A DNA stretch of 64,000 nucleotides from Enterobacter sp. BIGb0383 (GTDB taxonomy: Bacteria > Pseudomonadota > Gammaproteobacteria > Enterobacterales > Enterobacteriaceae), in the NCBI RefSeq assembly GCF_003751845.1, contig NZ_RJKQ01000002.1:1178001-1242000 (forward strand). Direction: 5' to 3'. The position numbers and the translations under genes are program-made. Below, piece after piece: positions 58,546-64,000 of this stretch. How positions within the stretch are numbered: the first letter of the stretch is position 1; every line of letters begins with the position of its first letter. The notes under the pieces are model-generated. The model was not told the origin of the DNA and did not search any database. It saw only the letters and a list, made by a program, of their open reading frames with translations.

Positions 58546-59047
58546 TGAAATTTAACAGAGATAAGGATTATTGGGCTAGCTGTTATGGCACCAATGAATT
58601 TTTGCTTATCGAAACCCAATCTGGAATGGGAATGGTTGCTGCAGACCCTCTTTTCCCACCTCATTTATTACCACCTGACTCTGATAAAAAGCGTATTGGT
58701 GAAGCAATCTTTCAGGCGTTATCAGATAGCAGAACATTAACAGTGCTGGAAGACCGTGTAGCATTTTTCGACCTTGAAAAAGGTAAAGAGCAATATGCTG
58801 AATGGACGGCAATGTTGATGGATAAATATAGCTATAAAACTAAAAAAACCTGTTTAAGAACATGAAAAACTGCGGAATTCACTGTGTGAATGGCGTGATC
58901 ACCCTATCTCCCACCCGTCATGAAAAGCTGGAGGGCTGGGGAAGGACTAAAGGTGATGGTATTGAAGATGTTATTTTATCAGCGGACAGTTCCCCGGCTG
59001 AAATCGGCGCGGGGCTACGGTTAGCGCTCAGTCGCTGCAAAGGTTAA
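58545..59047 (+). pseudogene. Orphan CDI immunity gene with a frameshift
   Basis: The first frame (58545-58865) starts [19 protein letters not shown] and the second (to 59047) continues [20 protein letters not shown] and ends [10 protein letters not shown]. They join at the A7 run 58842-58848: one more A would give a single protein of about 167 residues through [14 protein letters not shown]. It resembles the CdiI family once called DUF1436; that family name is from memory. It follows its toxin tail with TAATG. Whether the frameshift is real, a sequencing error at the A-run, or overcome by slippage is open. Confidence 0.78.
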
Positions 59048-59087
59048 TGACACACAAATCCCAGCCAGTAATCGCTCAGGCAGCCCC

Positions 59088-59121
59088 AAAAAAAGCCGCC
59101 CTCAAAACGAGGGCGGCTTTT
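59088..59121. terminator. Bidirectional terminator between the cdi locus and yjgN
   Basis: GCCGCCCTC, loop AAAAC, GAGGGCGGC, with seven As before and four Ts after. It can serve both the plus-strand cdi remnants and the minus-strand yjgN. Confidence 0.9.
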
Positions 59122-59141
59122 GACTTTCTACACGACTGAAA

Positions 59142-60341
59142 TCAGAGAGCGAAAGGCATCACGGACAGGCCACGTGCCAGCAGGCTCGCCGGATCTTTAC
59201 CCGGTTGCTCGCTGTGGTCCTGCGGGTTCAGCGCGTCCAGGTCGCCATCTACATGGGTGTTTTCCAGCAGGTAACGCGTAACGCGTGCTTTCGCCCACGG
59301 CCATGCCAGACCCAGGGTGATGGAAACCAGTGCGATATTGCTCAGTACCAACCAGACAAAATGACCGGTAGCGGCAGTTGAGCGGAACTGAATTCCACCT
59401 TCCATGGACATCATGCTGTACAGGTAATTACGCAGCTTCACAAAGGCAAAGCTAAAGCATACCAGGATGCCAACGAAATAAAGCAGATAAGCCATGATCA
59501 GTGAAGTATATACAGAAGCGAGGAGAGACATAATTGCTTCTTCGCTTGCACCGAACGCGCTCATTTGTGCAATCTGCACCATCGGTGGAACAATCATCCA
59601 CAATGCCACGAAGATGAATGGAATAAACAGCAGCATCGACAGCAGGTAAATGACGGTGCATTTTTTCACGGAGAACTGTGCAGAGAAACGCTGGGTACCG
59701 TACTGCAGGTTATTTACCAGCAGGCCGTACCATTTCGCCGCATACACGCCCTGAATAATAGCGGTACCGAAGATCAGGATCAGGGTGCCAATAACGCCGC
59801 CGGTAATAATACCGTCGATGCTACCTGCGCTGGTCGATGCAGAGAACGCAATACCGGATACCACTGCCACGGCAATCGCCACCAGCAGCGGCAGACCCAG
59901 CATCACCCACCAGGCCTGCAGCGGGCTGGCGCGGAAGTTAAAGCGAACGCCGTTCAGCTGAGTCATATGCAGCTGATAGCGCAGGCCCTGAGTCACCAGC
60001 CACGGCACGAACAGAATAAACAGCACCACCATCAGCAGCGTCAGCCAGATGCTATTACTCGCCACTGCAGCAATGAAAATAATATACAGAACCATCAGGC
60101 CTAACCAGCCAACAAAGATGGAGCCGCCGGTAGCATGGAAAGAGAAACGCTCGCCGGACAGGGAGGTGTTCTCATAGAAATAGCGACGTGCGCGCACCAG
60201 CGCCCAGGGTAAAAATAACCCCAACGTCACAATGGTCAGCAATACGTTTACGATCCAGACCGGGAAGTAACCCTTCCCGCTGCCGGTGAACACGAATGAG
60301 CGCGAATTCTCTCGTGTTTTTAATAGATCAACGCCAGACAT
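59142..60341 (-). CDS. yjgN: Inner-membrane protein YjgN (DUF898)
   Basis: A 399-residue DUF898 protein with many membrane helices. It starts MSGVDLLKTRENSRSFVFTG and shows the repeated pattern of aromatic-rich helices ending in PWALVRARRYFYEN, which recurs as PWAKARVTRYLLEN near the end. The ATG at 60341 after AAGGAT gives the E. coli length; the frame is open to 60419. Function unknown. In E. coli it is next to valS; here the cdi locus separates them. Confidence 0.94.
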   Translation of the reverse strand: MSGVDLLKTRENSRSFVFTGSGKGYFPVWIVNVLLTIVTLGLFLPWALVRARRYFYENTSLSGERFSFHATGGSIFVGWLGLMVLYIIFIAAVASNSIWLTLLMVVLFILFVPWLVTQGLRYQLHMTQLNGVRFNFRASPLQAWWVMLGLPLLVAIAVAVVSGIAFSASTSAGSIDGIITGGVIGTLILIFGTAIIQGVYAAKWYGLLVNNLQYGTQRFSAQFSVKKCTVIYLLSMLLFIPFIFVALWMIVPPMVQIAQMSAFGASEEAIMSLLASVYTSLIMAYLLYFVGILVCFSFAFVKLRNYLYSMMSMEGGIQFRSTAATGHFVWLVLSNIALVSITLGLAWPWAKARVTRYLLENTHVDGDLDALNPQDHSEQPGKDPASLLARGLSVMPFAL

Positions 60342-60604
60342 AACAATCCTTATCAATAAAAAAGAGTAAACACATCCTTTAAGCGGCTTCATCACAATTA
60401 TATGTTGTGTTGATGACACTTAAATGATTATTTGTCTTAAGTGTGTAGAAATAACCGCACAAACATAATGGCATAGCTAGCCATTATTGAAGTGTAATGA
60501 ATTCGGGCGCAAAATAATAGATACTAAATTTACTGGGATTGCCATCCCGGTCACTAAGTGGTATTAAGCGAGGTTAGGTTTTTGCAATTCTGGCAGAGTG
60601 TCCT

Positions 60605-61108
60605 ATGAACGTTGCCGCCGCGACGGAACTGAAAATGCGCCCGATCGCCCCCGAGGATAACGCCGCTATCGCCCGCGTTATCCGCCAGGTGTCCGCCGAG
60701 TACGGCCTGACCGCCGACAAAGGCTATACCGTCGCCGATCCCAATCTCGATATGCTGTATCAGCTTTACAGCCAGCCCGGCTACGCCTACTGGGTGGTGG
60801 AGCTTAACGGCCGGATTGTCGGCGGCGGCGGCATTGCGCCGCTGGCCTGTAGCGAGCCGGATATCTGTGAGCTGCAGAAAATGTACTTTCTGTCAGAAGC
60901 GCGGGGTCAGGGACTGGCGAAAAAGCTGGCGCTGAAGGCGCTGGATCACGCCCGAGAGCAGGGCTTTGGCCGCTGCTATCTGGAAACGACCGCCTTTCTG
61001 CGCCAGGCCGTGGCGCTGTATGAGCATCTGGGCTTTGAGTATATCGACGGGCCGCTGGGCTGTACCGGGCACGTCGACTGCGAAGTGCGGATGTTAAAAC
61101 AGCTCTGA
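60605..61108 (+). CDS. yjgM: GNAT acetyltransferase YjgM
   Basis: A 167-residue N-acetyltransferase. The acetyl-CoA loop is [21 protein letters not shown], followed by [23 protein letters not shown]. Length and position (divergent from yjgN) match E. coli YjgM. The acceptor substrate is not known. It converges with miaE seven bases later. Confidence 0.94.
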   Translation: MNVAAATELKMRPIAPEDNAAIARVIRQVSAEYGLTADKGYTVADPNLDMLYQLYSQPGYAYWVVELNGRIVGGGGIAPLACSEPDICELQKMYFLSEARGQGLAKKLALKALDHAREQGFGRCYLETTAFLRQAVALYEHLGFEYIDGPLGCTGHVDCEVRMLKQL

Positions 61109-61114
61109 GCGCCC

Positions 61115-61873
61115 CTAAGCCGGCACGCCGCTGTGAAAACGAAATTCGGCGTCCGGCGCTAAAATCAGCCCCGCTTCCACCTCGCCGAAATAGCGCACTC
61201 TGTCGCTGATATCCTCACTCGAGACCTGCTGCGCCAGCGCCAGATAGTCCTGATAATGGCGCGCTTCGGATCGCAGCAGCGACAGATAGAACTTCTGCAA
61301 ATCCGCATCCAGATACGGAGCCAGCGCGGCAAAACGCTCGCAGGAGCGCGCCTCAATATAGGCGCTGCAAATAAGCTTATCGATGAGCGTCAGCGGTTCA
61401 TGGGTGCGGACTTCTTTTAACATTCCTTTGCCATAGCGGCTGGCGGTGATTTTCACATACGGAATAGCACGCGCCTCCATAGCTTCCCGCACCTGCCAGA
61501 AGTGGTGCAGCTCCTCTTTAATCAGCAGCACCATACTGCTGATAAGCGCCTGACCCCAGGGATCGTCGGTTACCGGCATCACGCTCTTACTTATCTGCCG
61601 GTTCAGCGCCGCGAAGTCCGGCTCCGGACCGTCACGAAAGGCAAAGTCCTCATAGGGCTGGAGCCAGGCCAGCAGTGCATCGGCCCCCTGTTTATCGGCG
61701 ACGTATTTACGCACCAGCAGCAGAGCGGTTTGCGCCGCTTTTAGCTCGCACACCAGGTGGTCGGTCAACAGCAGCGGTAAATTCGCCGGATCGCGGGCCT
61801 TGTCGAGCCAGGCCTGCGGCGTTGTACAGTGGAGGAAGTTGAGTACCGGGGAGAGGAGTTGCGGGTAGTCCAT
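61115..61873 (-). CDS. miaE: tRNA 2-methylthio-N6-isopentenyladenosine hydroxylase MiaE
   Basis: A 252-residue non-heme di-iron enzyme that hydroxylates the isopentenyl group of ms2i6A at tRNA position 37. The four-helix iron-binding pattern is visible: LVCELKAAQTALLL, then IKEELHHFWQVREAM with ExxH, YIEARSCERF, and LRSEARHYQDYL with the second ExxH. The gene occurs in Salmonella, Klebsiella and Enterobacter but not in E. coli K-12, which helps place the organism. Confidence 0.95.
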   Translation of the reverse strand: MDYPQLLSPVLNFLHCTTPQAWLDKARDPANLPLLLTDHLVCELKAAQTALLLVRKYVADKQGADALLAWLQPYEDFAFRDGPEPDFAALNRQISKSVMPVTDDPWGQALISSMVLLIKEELHHFWQVREAMEARAIPYVKITASRYGKGMLKEVRTHEPLTLIDKLICSAYIEARSCERFAALAPYLDADLQKFYLSLLRSEARHYQDYLALAQQVSSEDISDRVRYFGEVEAGLILAPDAEFRFHSGVPA

Positions 61874-61917
61874 GGGGATCCTTGCTGCGGCAGCGGAGTC
61901 GCTGCCGCATCGGTTAC

Positions 61918-62346
61918 TTAATGACGAATTCCGTCATCGTCTTCGTCGACATAGTCTTCATCTTCGCCGTCGTCGTCGCCTTCTTCGCCGTTAGGGTCTT
62001 CGTAGTAGGTACCCCAGCCGTCGTACTCCACCTCGAACTTCTCGGCGAGGTTCATCAGCTGTTCAACCTGCGCGTCGATCAGGTCGGCCTTGAGGGCGCT
62101 TTCGCTCAGGATGTCGCAGCAGATGACCGTCTCACCCTCTTCGACTTCCAGCTCTTCCGGCTCGGTCACTTCGTAGCCCAGCTTGAACGCTTCTACCGCC
62201 AGTTTTTCCAGCGTGTCGAAATCGTCAGCGGAAAAGTGGTGCTCGATAGTGTACAGCGCGTCGGGATCGCTGCCGTCTTCCAGCAGTTCTTCAATAATCA
62301 GACGCGTCTCTTCGCGCTGTTCGTCCAGATGTTCCTGGTTTGCCAT
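61918..62346 (-). CDS. rraB: RNase E inhibitor RraB
   Basis: A 142-residue regulator that binds RNase E and restrains its action on selected mRNAs. [32 protein letters not shown] is the family start, and the C-terminus is very acidic ([19 protein letters not shown]), as in E. coli RraB. ATG after GAGGAACAGGCC. It follows miaE on the same strand only loosely and is divergent from argI. Confidence 0.96.
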   Translation of the reverse strand: MANQEHLDEQREETRLIIEELLEDGSDPDALYTIEHHFSADDFDTLEKLAVEAFKLGYEVTEPEELEVEEGETVICCDILSESALKADLIDAQVEQLMNLAEKFEVEYDGWGTYYEDPNGEEGDDDGEDEDYVDEDDDGIRH

Positions 62347-62441
62347 GGCCTGTTCCTCTCATGTTCGCCGAATACTCTCATTGTCACACACCGCCGTGAT
62401 TGCCTCCACCTTTCCGGAAAAGAATTGTTAAACGGGTTGCA

Positions 62442-62480
62442 ATTGCATATTCATACATATAAATTGAATTTTAATTCAAT
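62442..62480 (+). promoter_or_regulatory. Two ARG boxes of the argI promoter
   Basis: Box 2 (62463-62480) is the perfect palindrome ATTGAATTTTAATTCAAT. Box 1 (62442-62459) has TGCAT, ATTC, ATACA, two changes from consensus in the core arms. They are 3 bases apart, the standard spacing for ArgR hexamer binding. They overlap the likely promoter (TTGCAA near 62437), so arginine-loaded ArgR would block argI transcription. Confidence 0.92.
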
Positions 62481-62507
62481 TAGTGGCCTGTGCCCTGTGA
62501 GGAAAAT

Positions 62508-63512
62508 ATGTCCGGGTTCTACCAGAAGCACTTTCTCAAATTACTCGATTTTACCCCTGCCGAAATCACCACCCTGCTGCAGCTCTCAGCCCGCCTGAAG
62601 GCGGATAAAAAACAGGGGACCGAAGTCCCGCACCTGACCGGCAAAAACATCGCGCTCATCTTCGAAAAAGACTCGACCCGTACCCGATGCTCTTTCGAAG
62701 TTGCCGCATTCGATCAGGGCGCCCGCGTAACGTATCTTGGCCCGAGCGGCAGCCAGATTGGCCATAAAGAGTCCATTAAGGACACCGCCCGCGTGCTGGG
62801 TCGTCTTTATGATGGGATTCAGTATCGCGGCTACGGCCAGGAGATTGTCGAAACCCTGGCCGCTTACGCGGGCGTACCAGTGTGGAACGGGCTGACCGAT
62901 GAATTCCACCCAACCCAGCTGCTGGCGGACCTGCTGACCCTACAGGAGCATCTGCCGGGTAAAGCCTTTAACGAAATGACCCTGGTCTACGCCGGGGACG
63001 CCCGCAACAATATGGGCAACTCGATGCTGGAAGCCGCCGCGCTGACCGGTTTAGATCTGCGCCTGGTCGCGCCGCAAGCCTGCTGGCCGGACGCTGGCCT
63101 GGTGAGTGAGTGCAAAGCTCTCGCGCAGCAGAACGGGGGCGATATTACGCTAACGGAAGATATCGCTGCCGGCGTCAAAGGCGCGGACTTTATCTATACC
63201 GATGTCTGGCTGTCGATGGGCGAAGCGAAAGAGAAATGGGCCGAGCGTATCGCTCTGCTGCGTCCGTACCAGGTCAACAGCGAGATGCTGGCGCTGACCG
63301 GCAATCCGCAGGTCAAGTTCCTGCACTGCCTGCCTGCATTCCACGATGATAAAACCACCCTCGGCAAAAAGATGGCGGAAGAGTTCGATCTGCACGGCGG
63401 GATGGAAGTGACGGATGAGGTGTTTGAGTCGTCGGCAAGCGTGGTCTTCGACCAGGCCGAGAACCGGATGCATACCATTAAAGCGGTGATGGTGGCAACG
63501 TTAAGCCAGTAG
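62508..63512 (+). CDS. argI: Ornithine carbamoyltransferase ArgI/ArgF
   Basis: A 334-residue enzyme making citrulline from ornithine and carbamoyl phosphate in arginine synthesis. The carbamoyl-phosphate site [14 protein letters not shown] and the ornithine-site [10 protein letters not shown] are both intact. ATG at 62508 after GAGGAAAAT; a GTG at 62490 is in frame but would overlap the ribosome site. Regulated through the two ARG boxes just upstream. Confidence 0.97.
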   Translation: MSGFYQKHFLKLLDFTPAEITTLLQLSARLKADKKQGTEVPHLTGKNIALIFEKDSTRTRCSFEVAAFDQGARVTYLGPSGSQIGHKESIKDTARVLGRLYDGIQYRGYGQEIVETLAAYAGVPVWNGLTDEFHPTQLLADLLTLQEHLPGKAFNEMTLVYAGDARNNMGNSMLEAAALTGLDLRLVAPQACWPDAGLVSECKALAQQNGGDITLTEDIAAGVKGADFIYTDVWLSMGEAKEKWAERIALLRPYQVNSEMLALTGNPQVKFLHCLPAFHDDKTTLGKKMAEEFDLHGGMEVTDEVFESSASVVFDQAENRMHTIKAVMVATLSQ

Positions 63513-63520
63513 TTGCAGTC

Positions 63521-63544
63521 ATGCCCTCTCCCCGGAGAGGGCAT
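63521..63544. terminator. Hairpin between argI and tabA
   Basis: ATGCCCTCTCC, two bases, GGAGAGGGCAT: an 11-bp perfect stem between two convergent genes. No T-tract on either side, so termination would be weak or Rho-assisted. Confidence 0.6.
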
Positions 63545-63554
63545 CAACACCGCC

Positions 63555-64000
<446 letters not shown>

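Overview
The window comes from a high-GC member of the Enterobacteriaceae. Its right third carries the conserved order lptG-lptF / pepA-holC-valS / yjgN / yjgM / miaE / rraB / argI / tabA, and leuX sits beside ahr as in Escherichia coli. The presence of miaE (absent from E. coli K-12), a one-piece dihydroxyacetone kinase next to ahr and the absence of the idn genes fit an Enterobacter, Lelliottia, Leclercia or Klebsiella-like genome. I cannot name the species.

Layout. 1-4.7 kb: a peptide ABC transporter operon (binding protein, two permeases) ending in two unusual peptidases, a P1/DmpA aminopeptidase and an M55 D-aminopeptidase. 4.7-13 kb: a chaperone-usher fimbrial operon on the minus strand, preceded by a ToxR-like membrane regulator pair and by two more regulators (Crp-fold and LuxR-type). 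13-18.3 kb: LemA and a membrane partner, an ABM/ACT/ArsR operon, and an HxlR regulator divergent from DoxX and a WrbA-like flavoprotein. 18.4-28.9 kb: a large SF1 helicase, an HscC Hsp70 with its J-protein, a type VI secretion trio (Tlde1-like effector, immunity candidate, Hcp), a zinc-ribbon membrane protein, a zinc-type alcohol dehydrogenase and an Nlp-type regulator.

29.05-36.74 kb: a visibly AT-rich genomic island at the 3' end of leuX, bounded by an imperfect copy of the tRNA end (20 of 23 bases, 14 identical in a row). It has no integrase. It carries two divergent putative defence units: a three-gene operon (sce7726-like PD-(D/E)xK nuclease, sce7725/beta-family protein, HEPN/RES-domain protein) and an Avs-like STAND NTPase with a nuclease-like N-terminus. 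The STAND gene is split by a one-base frameshift at a G6 run. The three-gene operon is the best candidate for an undescribed system.

36.8-45.6 kb: HNH endonuclease and methyltransferase pair, two secreted proteins (one a barnase homologue that has lost its catalytic residues), ahr, dhaK, and lptFG. 45.8-50.7 kb: pepA, holC, valS. 51.1-59.05 kb: a CdiA-type contact-dependent inhibition locus inserted between valS and yjgN. It has no cdiB, a hydrophobic toxin tip, a two-helix membrane immunity candidate, and a decayed orphan toxin-tail/immunity pair. 59.1-64 kb: yjgN, yjgM, miaE, rraB, argI under two ARG boxes, and the truncated tabA.
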